A stretch of 64,000 nucleotides of DNA, taken from Sialis fuliginosa. Lineage: Eukaryota; Arthropoda; Insecta; Megaloptera; Sialidae. The position numbers were made by a program, and so were the translations under genes. Shown piece after piece: positions 23,792 to 35,295 of this stretch. A model generated the notes under the pieces. That model ran no database searches. It saw only the letters and a program-made list of their open reading frames with translations, and had not been told where the DNA came from. Location of the stretch: the NCBI GenBank assembly GCA_961205875.1, contig OY540814.1:3100001-3164000 (forward strand), in the 5' to 3' direction. How positions within the stretch are numbered: the first letter of the stretch is position 1; each line of letters opens with the position of its first letter.

Positions 23792-24089
23792 TGTCGAGTG
23801 TTATAGAGAATTTGCTCGAGAGAAAGTTAAACTAACGTTTTCTGCGAGATGTCAAATCATTATGAATTTGCTCAAGATTCTAGAGCAGTCGTAACAAATG
23901 TATAATAAATGTAATGTAATGTGCTATGTACTTTATGAGGTACACTTGTTACCACCGCTTTTACACTGTGTGTTTAGGTCATTCATATAAACAATATCAT
24001 TCATTACAACTGTCAGTGGGTTGTCATTTATATTTAATACCTTGCAGATGGCGCTAGCTAATTTTTGCTCGAGTTTAATCCATCGGGCA
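23792..24089. mobile_element. Harbinger-like MITE with TAA duplication
   Basis: Left TIR TGTCGAGTGTTATAGAGAAT, right end 'ccatcgggca'; TAA flanks both ends (23789-23791, 24090-24092). The distal part 'gtcatttatatttaatacct' plus 'gcagatggcg' is shared with 39251-39472. A 3-bp TWA-type TSD is characteristic of PIF/Harbinger. Confidence 0.75.
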
Positions 24090-24294
24090 TAAAAGGACTC
24101 TTTAAACCAAATCAAGTAACAATTTTAAAATTACAGAAATAAGGTATTATTCAAAACTTTGTAATTATAGTTAAAATAATAATATAAAAAAATATATAAG
24201 ATTGAAATATAATTTCTCTTGCTATTCGGAAAAGTTGAAAATTGTGGATGAAATTTGTAGATATCATTCAAAAGCGTTGTTTCAAATTTTACGA

Positions 24295-24550
24295 TACTTT
24301 ATTTTATAACTTTTGTGTCGTAGTAATTATCATTTTGTAATCATTAGCAAGTGTTCATCACTGCGTGCCCATTACTGGTTTTACGTTATTCATTACTGGA
24401 GAATATATATATACAAAATAAAAGACTATAATTTAAAAACCAAACTAAATTTGCGGGTTTTGGTAATAAAATTGACTTAATAAAGAGGTAGTTGTTTTAT
24501 TAATAACATGAGTTCATGAGAGTTACAAAAAATAGCCCTTAAATCCCAAA
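24295..24550 (+). mobile_element. CACCAG-family MITE, truncated both ends
   Basis: Internal blocks 'cttttgtgtcgtagtaatta', 'cccattactggttttacgtt', 'tttgcgggttttggtaataa', 'gagttcatgagagttaca' in family order. Both TIRs are missing. Confidence 0.7.
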
Positions 24551-25082
24551 AAAGAATATACTTAAGTAACTTAAAAAAAATACTTTCCAAATTTTCAGTT
24601 ACAATATGGCGTCCGGATAGAAACCAAAAACGAAAAAATAAATAAAACAGCCGAAGCTGTTACAAATTTACAACCAGTAAAAAAACTGCATCACACGAAC
24701 TTGCACCAGCATCAAAAATTTAAACCAATTCCCGTTTTGCAATAGCACACCTAAGTGAATCACAAGTATCCATGTTGGCAGCCATGTTACAGCAGTCCTC
24801 CTCTCACAGACTTGAACGGAGGAGTGTGTATTGTACAGAATTCAAATGAAAAACCACAGAAGTGTGCAAAAATTCGCACATTTATATTCCAGGCGTGACT
24901 CGTGTAGCGCAGTGCTGCATGCTGATGCAACCAGGTTCGTGTATGATGGCTTTATGTTATTACATAACTATTCCCAGGAGTGTGGCTGCAAGAGGGGGAG
25001 GGGGGGGGGGTAGGAGAAATTGTTTTAGTATAGGTCTGCCAGTCATTGTCGAGAATGGAAAACATATAAACTATGAAATGTT
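24551..25082. other. Unassigned, 24.55-25.08 kb
   Basis: Moderately GC-richer; two overlapping frames (24831-25098) end in a poly-G tract and are not protein-like. Nothing recognised. Confidence 0.5.
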
Positions 25083-25745
25083 CGTTGGAAAGTACTAACT
25101 AAAAGTTATATTCTAAAGACACCCCACTCAATGGGGTAAGTGTAAAAAAATGTTTGAGTACACGTTTCAGTCTATGGGAGGGAGGTTCAGAAAATTCTAC
25201 AATGTTCGTAATAATTTTCATTGAAAGTACTAATTAAAAGCTACATTCTGTATTTTTTTTCTTCAGATTTTTGCAACGATAGTTTAAAAATTAGAGGGGA
25301 GGCACTCTGAAAACGAATTTGAAAGCAAATATATCGTGACTGAAGGGTTAAAATCAAAATAAGTTAAAACATTTTTTATTGCATTTCAGGAGATCTATCT
25401 AAAGACATCCCATTCAATTGAATACACTTTTTAGTCTATGGGAGGGGGGCCCAAAAAATTCTACAACATTCGTTATAATTTTCATTGAAAGTACTAACTA
25501 TTCTGTATTTTTCATCATATTTTTTTAATCGATAGTTTAGAAATAAGATGGGGGGGGGGCACTCAGATAATGACATTGAAATAAAGTATATCGTCACTGA
25601 AGGGTTAAAATTAGAAGATCTAAAAACATTTTTTGTTGCATTTTAGAAGACCTATCTATGAACACGCCACTCAATGGGTAAGAGAATACAAATTTGAGTA
25701 TGGGAGGGGGGGGGTCTAAACATATTTTTCAAAAATTTCACATAT
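25083..25745. repeat. ~265-bp tandem repeat, about 2.5 copies
   Basis: Landmarks recur at regular spacing: 'ctatgggaggg' at about 25171, 25434 and 25699; 'gaaagtactaa' at about 25089, 25223 and 25487; 'ctgaagggttaaaat' twice. Poly-G runs occur in each unit. A two-unit dispersed relative lies at 32400-32955 and an inverted piece at 43630-43760. Confidence 0.75.
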
Positions 25746-26311
25746 TTATTTTCTCTTATTATTTAAACATCGTTTCTACTTACATTAAGTGCAATGGTTC
25801 ACCTACTCTATGTTATATTATCTCTATGACATAAATATAAAGTTATTGGTTGTATAAAGATAATATCAATATGTTAAAATGTCATGTAGTTTTAAATGTG
25901 TTCTCATTTCTACTTTTGTAAAGTTATGTAATAATCCACCCACATTTTGTGTTATTTGTCGATGTGATAAGATCTTTAAATAATGAATCTTAATTTTGAC
26001 AAATCTTTTTTAAATTGAATAATTATGAAGTAATCAGGTTGTCAACCCTGGTAGCAGCGCATAACATTGACTTACGTAAGAATTTAGTGATACATTATTA
26101 TATCATTTGACATTGACCTTTTAATCTAACAAAATGAAAGGCATATTTTTATATAAAGGCAATATCTTTAAACAAAGTGAAATTTTTCTAAATCAACTAG
26201 TTGTGGTAACTAAATAATTAATGAGAAAATGGGAAGAGTGTGACATACAGACAGACTGGCCGAAACTATAAAAGTTCCTAGTTAGTCCGTCAATATTGTT
26301 TTAAAAGAACT

Positions 26312-27068
26312 AATAATATGTGGTATTTCATTATCATGTTACCTACAAATTCACCACACAAAGTTTGGAACTGAGTCTTACAGTTTTCCAGTTATAAATT
26401 TATCTAATTAATCCCGAAAGTTTCTATTTAGCTACCTACCCTATTAAATGAAACAGTCATAATTTTTTTTATATATAATTACATAGTTTTATTGTTAATG
26501 ATAATTTACATAATTTTAAAACTAATTACGTAATTATAAACAACAAAAATGATGACTGATTCATTTAATAGGGTAAGTAGCAAAATAGTTACTTTGGGGA
26601 TTAATTAGATAAATTGATAACTGGAAAACTGTAAGACCCAGGTCCAAACTTGGTATAATAAATTTGTAGGTAACACCAAAATAATGATAAAAAATACCAG
26701 ATATTATAGGTAGATACTTTTGGAGAAAAATGTCATTTTCAAAAAAAATTTACAAAAAAATAAACATATTTTTTTACTTTGATGAGCAATAACTCTGAAT
26801 TGGAAACACGGCTAGCAATAACGCTAATACTGAAAAATACATTAGTTAATTACCTATGAAACAGACTCATTGTGGTTCCTCTAGTTACGTTACTTTGGAA
26901 GTTATGTGATAATCTTTGTTTGTAAGTACTACTCCGAAGGAAGTTTTTAAACAGCCTATAGCTCAGAGGGTGTTGAAGATAGACCCTACCTTCCCGTACA
27001 ATTTTTCAATCACAATGAGCCAAGGAATTAGCTCTTAAAATATCTGTATCCTAAACCGAACCACTCTG
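26312..27068. mobile_element. Rearranged inverted copy of the CAGGGTGGTCCGG MITE
   Basis: 26553-27068 is the element in minus orientation, ending ..ccgaaccactctg followed by TA. 26312-26455 is a second, partial copy of the right half in plus orientation. The two share 'ttacagttttccagttataa' and 'ccctattaaatga' in inverted orientation around a 97-bp AT-rich spacer, so the locus is a head-to-head partial duplication with the outer TIR of the left copy missing. Confidence 0.75.
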
Positions 27069-27345
27069 TATACATATCTACATACATATACAACATATGT
27101 ATACAAAATTCATACATAGTTGTACGTGTCGAATTTGTGTATACATAGTTTATATGAAAATATCCCAGGACTATGAACTGCAGTTCCATGAATCTCGTCA
27201 AACATATAAAGTGTATGTCCGTTTGTGTGCATGTATATGTGTGTGCGTGTGTGTGTTGTATTTTCGCATTGGCGTTACGTTGTGTACGTAAATATGTATG
27301 TATTCAGTTTGAATATATATTTTATAAGTATGGTTCATTTCTGTA

Positions 27346-27860
27346 CCCATACTAATATTATAAATGCGAAAGTGTGTTTGTCTGTCTGTCGTTTGTTACC
27401 TTTTCACGGCTAAACCGCCGAACCGATCTTGATGAAATTTGGCAGTGAGATAGCTTGCATCCCGAGGACGGACATAGGCTACTTCGTATCTCGAAAATTA
27501 AACCCCTACAGAATTGCAAGAGGGTTTAAAAATTTGTATGGGGAATTTTTTTTTCAGAAATAAACATTTTACCCCTTGTTACATATGAAGGGTTGTAATT
27601 AGTTTTATTCGATCTGGTGGGAAAAATACCACAAGGGTCGGTTATTTATATATGAGGTATATACAAGGAAAAACAACCCCCTATCTCGCATAGCAGTCGA
27701 GATATTTACGATTTTGCATAATGAATGAAAACCAAAATATAGAAAAAATTTATATTTCACACTCTTTTACATATGACTGGTTGTAATTAAGTAGCTTCAT
27801 TCGATCCGGCGGAAAAAATATCATGGGGATGATGGTTTCAAAAGGATAGAACTCGAGAAA
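27346..27860 (+). mobile_element. Helitron carrying the empty site of the CCCGGG element
   Basis: Starts near 'cccatactaatattataaat', runs through the full common body and two tandem copies of the internal module ('gaagggttgtaatt..', 'gactggttgtaatt..'). It is the closest paralogue of the Helitron at 34946-36783 and, at 27711-27728 (ttacgattttgcataatg), shows the site that is interrupted there. The 3' CTAG end is lost. Confidence 0.8.
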
Positions 27861-28060
27861 ATTATAAGTTCATTATATTCATTGTATTGTAACTAACATT
27901 TACATTTGTTATGTTTTGAGAAAATGAGCTGAAAATAATAATTATATAATTAAGATAGTAAAAATATATTTTGGTCAGTCACCAACTGTGTTTAAGTAAA
28001 TTGCAAGGTTAGTAAATACACAGATTGCCTCAGTAGCTTTTGATCAATCAGCTTGGGCAC

Positions 28061-28190
28061 CCCAGATGACGTATTTTCCCCTTCTTGCGCCGAGTTACAA
28101 GGCTATATTTGTTATGATTGGACACATCATTCCCCCTCTCCACATTTAGACATCCCAGATGACGTATTTACCTCTCTCACGCCGAGTTAC
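28061..28190. repeat. Two direct copies, ~92-bp period
   Basis: 'cccagatgacgtatttt' followed by a cgccgagttac block occurs at about 28061-28095 and again at about 28153-28190. The repeat is GC-richer than its surroundings; no coding frame recognised. Confidence 0.6.
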
Positions 28191-29942
28191 TGAGGTTACC
28201 TTGTACTTTACATACCTTGGTAAATTGAAAAAATTCGAAAAAAAACATAAATAAAGTTTACAATATTATAGAAAATAGGTCATTAAATTAAATTTATAAT
28301 TTAACGAAAACGATTTGGTTGAAGAGAGAATAATAAAAATACAATGTTTTTCAGATTTTGTTGGAAAATGTGTCTAATTAACCAACCAAAGGCCAAATTA
28401 CTTTCTTCCAATAAAATAAAAGTAACAAAATCATATTTTGCTTTGCGCGCATCAAAAAATTGATATCTCGAAATGAGCTGTGTAGGTTGATACATTACTG
28501 CATAACACAGTCCAGATATACATATATATATATTTTACGATTTTAAATTTAACAAATATGAATAAAGAAATGTACAAATTGATATTTGTATTATTTAAAT
28601 TAATACCATAATAAAATTATACGTACTAATATTAACAACACACTCATAGTTATTTGTGATTTACGACCTCATAAAAGTGACATATTTTAAGACATATTGG
28701 TCTCAAAGTGTTTTTGTTTTACGACCAAAGCCCGCATTTACAATTTTTATTAAGAAATTAGACAGATATTATTCCTGTAATAGTTTTTATGGACAATAGA
28801 AACATACCTAGTTTTTTTTTTTTAAACAAAATTCTACCACAAAACAAGCTCTGCTATTGGCCCCATGATACTTTCTTATACGTAATACTGAAAGTGATGA
28901 GTGTACATTTTTTAAATTTTATTTAAAAAAATATTTCTGATTAAGTGATAAAAGATAGAAAAACTGAATAGGACATAAATTATAAATAATAATATTCTCT
29001 ACCTAAAATATTTTTCTCTAACATTATTAAATACAAGCGCCGAATGTTGTTTATTTCTTACAACAATGTTCTAGAACCTTCGTGATTGTTTGTTTTCTTT
29101 TCTGAAATATTCCTTGTGTGTATGTTATGTCCCTATATACCTAAATCATTTAGTTAATAAACTTTACAGGTACATTACTTTGCGGGTAATGGAGGTCACC
29201 TGACTCTGATTGCCCACAACAACACTAATGAGAAAAAAGTCAAAAATAAAAAAAAATAGAAATTACTATCGCAATCTAAGTTGCTCATCACTATTTTGAA
29301 TGTCAGACTAAATACACATAAAAGTCTTATAAATTTAGGTACATTATGAAATTCGACACTTAACTTTTGTTTTATTTCGACGAAAATTTACATTGACGAG
29401 GCGCAAAAACAAAACGCACGACGGTTACTAGCGCAAGTCTTTCGTAACAGTAGGAGGGGGGGAATACAGAGCGGGGCAGAGAGAGCGTTTGCGCTACTCT
29501 TGGATGTATAGTTTTGTAGATATGTGGGTGACCACCATTGCCCGCTGACTCCCATTACCCGATCTTCCCCTAATTTCATTTCAGTGACACTGTATCTTTT
29601 AATTAAGTGGAACACAAACTGATTTACCAGACGTGACAAAACCAGTGTTGTATCAAGTCACCCACGTAATCGATGCTCATGTAACACACACACACACATA
29701 TACACACATACACACTCGCTAAAGGCACAGGTAGACGTCTGAAGTCAACTAACATGGTGTAAATATCAAACATTCTATAACACCTCTTCAGTATTCTGAT
29801 ATTAACAGTGTTGTGAAACTATAATACAACACCTATACTGCAGAATACTAGACTATATGATTCGATTTCACTTAGAAATCTTTTTTGGAAGTTGTTGGTA
29901 ATAGTTGAAATAAGATAATATGGAATGGTATACGTAATAGAA

Positions 29943-30485
29943 TAATGTACTGACACCAGTCTTGACATAGACCCCAGTAATGGCAAATTTTTATTGAAAT
30001 GTACTGAATTAGAAATAGGTATGTGTTGATATTTTATTACTACCATTTTTGAACATTAATCTATATACATTTAACTGTCTTACAGCGTGATTTGATGACA
30101 ATCGGCCAATAGGTGTCAAAATGGTGGACATTTAAACTATTTATTGGTATAAGTTATTTATTAATTATTATATTATCATTGCAACTGCTTTACATTGTTT
30201 CAAATTTGACGATTCTTTCTTTTATATCTTTTGTGTTGTAGTACTTATCATTTTGTAATTGATCATTAGGAAGTTTCCATCATTGCGTGCTCATTACTGG
30301 TTTTACTTTATCCACTACTGGAGAAAAAACATATATAAACATACCATATTTGCGGACTTTGGTAATTAAATTGATTAAATAAAGAGTTACTTGTTTGATT
30401 AGTAACATAAGTTCATGATAATTACAAAAAAGAAGCCCGTCAATCACAAAAACAGTAAACCTTACTCTTATAGCGGCCATAACTT
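29943..30485 (+). mobile_element. CACCAG-family MITE, nearly complete
   Basis: Begins 'tgtactgacaccagtcttga', holds all internal blocks, and ends 'ttatagcggccataactt', just short of the canonical ggtgtcagta terminus. Not interrupted by another element. Confidence 0.8.
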
Positions 30486-30539
30486 ATTTTATTATGAGTT
30501 TAATTTTTCATTTTATTATGAAAATTAAAAAAAATATAT

Positions 30540-30744
30540 TTCAAATAAAAATTGTATGGTTTTGAGAGGAAAACAAAATGACGCTTTTATTTTTTGATTT
30601 GGTGAACATTTCCAAGGTCAGTTTTTTTTTAAATAGGAAACTTGTATTGTTTATTAAATTAACTTCTCCAAGACAAAATAACATAAAAAAAACTTTACTC
30701 GGAAACCATCGTTTTTTTTTTAAAAAACAATTTTTATTTGAAAT
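30540..30744. repeat. Inverted repeat with 16-bp arms
   Basis: tttcaaataaaaattg at 30540 and caatttttatttgaaa at 30729-30744 are exact reverse complements. The interior is T/A-homopolymer rich. Overlapping frames on both strands here are products of the symmetry, not genes. Confidence 0.5.
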
Positions 30745-31475
30745 CATTTTTAACAGACTTTTTAAAGACAAAATAACATAAAAAATTAAAATTTCAATAA
30801 TTTTATACTCTTATTTTAACTCTAGAAAAAAACACAAATAAAACAAAAAAATGTTTATACTTATTTATCTGCAAAGAATTATTTTATAAATATTGTTTAA
30901 CTTTTGCTATTAAAATGTTTTTTTTTATAATCCAGTAGTTAGCATCCATTAATTACGTAAAGCCTTTTTTGGTGGCGAAGGGGGTCATAAAACTTTACGA
31001 ATCTTTACGTGGGGACAGGGTGGGGTTTAAAAGCATTTCCTACGTAAGGTTTTATATTTTAATTTGAACCATTCAGTTAAATTTTTTTAATCAATACCTA
31101 CTACTCAAAACATAAATATCACCGTCTAACTGTTCCTTAAACATACATGTACATTGTAGAACTGTTTCAGTTCCCCTCTCTCCATACCTTCGCTAATATA
31201 TTCTCGAGAAGTTTCGTTAAGATTTTAATGTACATTCCAAGGATAAGTATGATTGTTCTGCGAATAAAATCATGTTTGTATAGAATTACTTAAGTACTAA
31301 TCATTTCAAACTTACTTAGCGTATACACATTGTATTTATGTATTTAGAACTATATACAACAAGTATATTTTCATACTAAGAATTTTCATGGCAGTTAATG
31401 TATTTTCTTACGAATTACCGAGATTTTTTAGAGAAAATTCACTGTGAAAAATCATAAAATTTCTGATCCAGTGAA

Positions 31476-31709
31476 CTGATAAAGCAAGATCGTTATGTGT
31501 CATACCGTGAGATTGAGTCATCTTTGGGCATTAGTATGACAAGCATCAATAAGGTATTGCATGCATCATTTGGCTGTACAATAGATTTGTTCGCGTTGGA
31601 TCCCGCATAATCTGACAAACGCTCATAAGAAGGCTTACTTCAATCGGAGTGGAAAAAGTACTTCGAAAATTGGTTTAAACTTCATGGAAAATATTTTGAA
31701 AAACAATAA
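31476..31709 (+). pseudogene. mariner transposase remnant, N- and C-terminus joined by internal deletion
   Basis: From 31476 the frame reads L-I-K-Q-D-R-Y-V-S-Y-R-E-I-E-S-S-L-G-I-S, then M-T-S-I-N-K-V-L-H, the paired-type helix-turn-helix region of mariner transposases. After a +1 frameshift at about 31580 it continues I-C-S-R-W-I-P-H-N-L-T-N-A-H-K, where W-[IV]-P-H-[ED/N]-L is the mariner linker signature. Then, in the first frame again, E-W-K-K-Y-F-E-N-W-F-K followed by K-Y-F-E-K-Q and a TAA stop at 31707-31709, which is how mariner proteins end. The whole DD34D catalytic core is missing: roughly 200 residues of a usual ~345. So this is an internally deleted, frameshifted copy. TIRs could not be fixed by eye. 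Confidence 0.8.
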
Positions 31710-32399
31710 AACCAATTTCGATCATCAATATTCGTTTCTTCAGTATTAGGCCAGAAATATAAATAGCAACTCTCGTATCAGTTTGATACATCGTTTCAAA
31801 GTGTTTGCAAGCTAGCAAATATATCGTATATGTCAATTTCTTTATGATACGACCAGTTTTTATATTTTTTGTTTACAAACTAATCAACTTTTATTTACAA
31901 TTCTATTTATTTCTACTTCGCTGATTATTTACAATTAAGAACTCGATATATTCCGAGCACCTGATACAATTTTATCGAGTGGAAATATCAAAAATACAAA
32001 AACATATATACATATATAGACGTACCTATATGAAATTCGACAATAATTTATACCCAATGTACTACCATAAATTTGAAATCAACGGTTTGGAAATGGTGGA
32101 AATATTCATAATGGAGAATAATAATACATGACAGAGTAATATTCAATGAATATTCCGAATGAAATTGAAAGAACATACAAATATATACATACATATGTAA
32201 TATGTATATCTACATTTATGTATGCATGTACCAAGAAATTACAATCATTTCGATGATATAAATAATGTTAAGGGAAAATTTCTGGAATTTAGGATATACA
32301 TATTATACATATATGTATAATACATTAAATTACAACAAATATTTGCCAACTAGCAATTTTGTGGGAAATTTTAATATTAAAAAGTAGTATATCTGAGTG

Positions 32400-32955
32400 C
32401 ATGGGATTAAAACAAAATTTGTTTTTGAGACCTATCTAAATGGGATAGGTGGAAAAAACAAACTGAATATACTTTTCAGTCTACGGGAAGGGTTGTTTGT
32501 TAACAGTGTTTGTTTTAACATGTTTTAATAGTGTTCGTTATAATTTTCAGTGAAAGTACATAAACTAAAAACTACAATCTGGAATTTTTTCAAATTTTTT
32601 GATTCGATAGTTTAGAAATTAGAGGAGAGGATGCTCTGATAACGACTTTGAACGCAAATATATCGTGTCTGAAGGGTTAAAATCAAAACATCATAAAAGA
32701 TTGCATTTTAGGAGACCTATCCAAAGACACTCTATTCAAAGGGATAGGTGGAAAAAAAAATTAATATACTTTTCAGTCTATGGCCTGAACGGGGTACAAA
32801 AAAAATATATTTTTTTTCAAAAATTTCAATTCTGTTTTTGGATTAATTTACGCCCGTATACCCAATTTCATCTTAATCGGTAAACATTTTTATAGACAGA
32901 CAGCCGGATGAACACAGCAAAACTATAAGGGTTCCTAGTTTTCTACGGAACCCTA
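32400..32955 (+). repeat. Dispersed repeat ending in GGTTCC...GGAACCCTAA
   Basis: Two ~282-bp units ('gacctatctaaatgggatag', then 'gacctatccaaagacact'), followed by 'acagacagccggatgaacac' and an end 'ctacggaaccctaa'. The same end occurs at 42350-42450 after a GGAC array, and partly at 26240-26280. The body is homologous to the tandem at 25083-25745. Confidence 0.65.
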
Positions 32956-33022
32956 ACAAATGAAAATTTTAACTTTTAAGCAGGTTGCTGAAGATATATA
33001 AAAAAATACCCACACTTTTAAC

Positions 33023-33539
33023 CAGGGCTTCGAACCGTTATTTTTTTCGATTCAGTTTTCGTTCCGGTTCGAGTAAAAAAATATATTTCGGTTCGGTTCC
33101 GGTTTTCGTTCGGAAAAAATAACGGTTTTTCCAGTTTTATGATCGCTCCGAGTGATTAATTTAAAAAAAAATATTTGTATTAATTTATTTTCTACCATAA
33201 AGAACATTTTATTACAAAGTATCACTGAAATTATGATTTTAAATAATGCAATAGGTTAAAAAAATTCTAAAAAATGTATTTATTTAAATTTATTATTTAT
33301 TGTGATTAAACCTTTATTTTCTGCAGAAATAAGTATATTTTTTTTAAATAGGAGACACGTAAGATCATCATAAAATAGTTTTTAAAAATTAGGCATCACG
33401 CCTATGGAAGTGGGAAATAAGAGCATGTTAACGCGCATATTTTAATCTGTACCGAACCGAAAAACCCTATATTTTTTTGGTTTCGATTTTCGTTCTAACA
33501 AAAAACAAGTTTTAGGTTAAGTTCTGGTTCGAAGCCCTG
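33023..33539. mobile_element. hAT-type MITE with perfect 8-bp TSD
   Basis: Ends CAGGGCTTCGAACCG and GGTTCGAAGCCCTG; flanked on both sides by cttttaac (33015-33022, 33540-33547), a perfect 8-bp duplication. Same family as 1409-1770 but longer (517 bp). Interior non-coding. Confidence 0.9.
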
Positions 33540-33944
33540 CTTTTAACAATGAATTAGAATAAACGTGTATACGAGCAATACAGAAGCAACAATTTATTCG
33601 CTAACTTTAATTTCCACAGTTCGCGGAATCAGATAAATATAAACATTTTCGACAAAACAGATAATAATAATTGTATGTGAGTGAGTGAGGTAAAAGGTGT
33701 TTGGCTCTTATAGCTTTGTGCTGATCATTTCAACTGGAAACACGGCCGGATTTTAGATTTAATAATTTTCACAATTCAGTGAAAAGGAACGATGTCTTTA
33801 AACAATCTAATTGTCCGACAAGTTTTGTTGTTGTTGCAAACGCGTCCAACTTTTAGACAGCTGTCGCCGTCGTTCAGTTCACACAGTAAATGTCACAATG
33901 GATGACTCTTGGAGTTGGTTTTATCGGAAAATAAGGTACTAGCA

Positions 33945-34378
33945 CCAGTCTTGGATAATAGCCCAATGTTGCACACTTATTTAATTAAATGTACTCAATT
34001 AGAAATATTTGCTGATACTTGATGACTGCCATTACTGAATCATAATCTATAGACACCTAACTGTAAAACGACTTGATTTTATGACAATCGGCCAATAGGT
34101 GTCAAAATGGTGGTCATTTAAACAAATTATTAGTGTAATCTATTTATTAATAATTATGATACTTATCATTTTGTAATCATTTGTGTCAGAAATAAATAAA
34201 AGGCTACAATTTTAAAAAACAAACAATATTTGCGAAGCTTTGGTAATAAAATTGATTTAATAAAGAGATACTTATTTTATTAGTAACATGAGTTCATGAG
34301 AATAACAAAAAAGAAGCCCATCAATCCCAAAAAACAGTATATGTATATGTATCTCGTTCTTAAAGCGTACAAGACTCG
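33945..34378 (+). mobile_element. CACCAG-family MITE with internal deletion
   Basis: Left end 'tactagcaccagtcttgga', then 'atgtactcaattagaaatat' and 'aatcggccaataggtgtcaa'. The 'cattactggttttac' middle block is lost, and the right end is 'aaagcgtacaagactcgtg'. Confidence 0.75.
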
Positions 34379-35295
34379 TGATATGAAAATATGGTGATAA
34401 ATAAATATTTGTGTTGATAATATGGGCAAGAAATATTAGAGACCGAAAAGTTGACGACAATTAAAAAAGAAGCGTCCAAAATTTGGAATCGAGTATTTTT
34501 TTATAAAAGTTTATTGATGTAATATTTTATTACAAATTTTACCCTCTCTTGGAAAATTTTCTGCACACGCCTCTGTACAAATTCATACTTAGTATTTGAC
34601 TTCACCGGATGTTTCTCGTGGTAACAAATAGGGGTGTTTATGATAATAATAATTTCAACTAACGATACACTTAAGAGTTTCTTACTACCAGCATTGCCAC
34701 CGCGCACATCTGCTCTAACATATTATGAAGCTGTCATGGGGGTGTTTAAAAAACGGCACAACATAATTAATGAAGCGACACTAGCACATAAATTATAAAA
34801 AAACCATTTACTAGTATTTTTTAAAATTGATCAATGTATTATATATAACTTATATTTGTATATGTGCCAATTAGACACAACATACTTAAACTCTGGTTAT
34901 ACATACAGTTACCTGATCTGCTTACCTCGCTTTTAGCCGTGTACATCCATACTAATATTATAAATGCGAAAGTGTGTTTGTCTGTCTCTCTGTCTGTTTG
35001 TTACCTTTTCACGGCTAAACCGCTGAACCGATCTTGATGAAATTTTGCAGTGAGATAGTTTGCATCCCAAGGATGGACATAGGCTACTTCGTATCTCGAA
35101 AATTCAACCCCTAAATAAATTGCAAGGGGGTGGAATTTTTTTTTTTAGTAATTAATATTTTACCCCTCGTTACATATGAAGGGTTGTAATTGGTTTTATT
35201 CGATCCGGCGGGAAAAATACTACGGGGGCGGGGGATCAGGGGGAAAAACAACCCTTTATCTCGCATATGAGCCGAGATATTTACGATTTTGTATA

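Larger units (their letters stand above)
27861..31475. other. Unassigned stretches, 27.9-31.5 kb
   Basis: Besides the listed repeats, 28191-29942 and 30745-31475 hold no recognised gene. A CA microsatellite lies at about 29686-29715. 29390-29640 is a GC-richer patch with an 83-codon minus frame that has no family resemblance. Confidence 0.55.
31710..34945. other. Unassigned stretches, 31.7-34.9 kb
   Basis: 31710-32399 (flank of the mariner remnant, with many 'acatatatac' words), 33548-33944 and 34379-34945 contain nothing I can name. 33830-33910 is slightly GC-richer. Confidence 0.55.
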
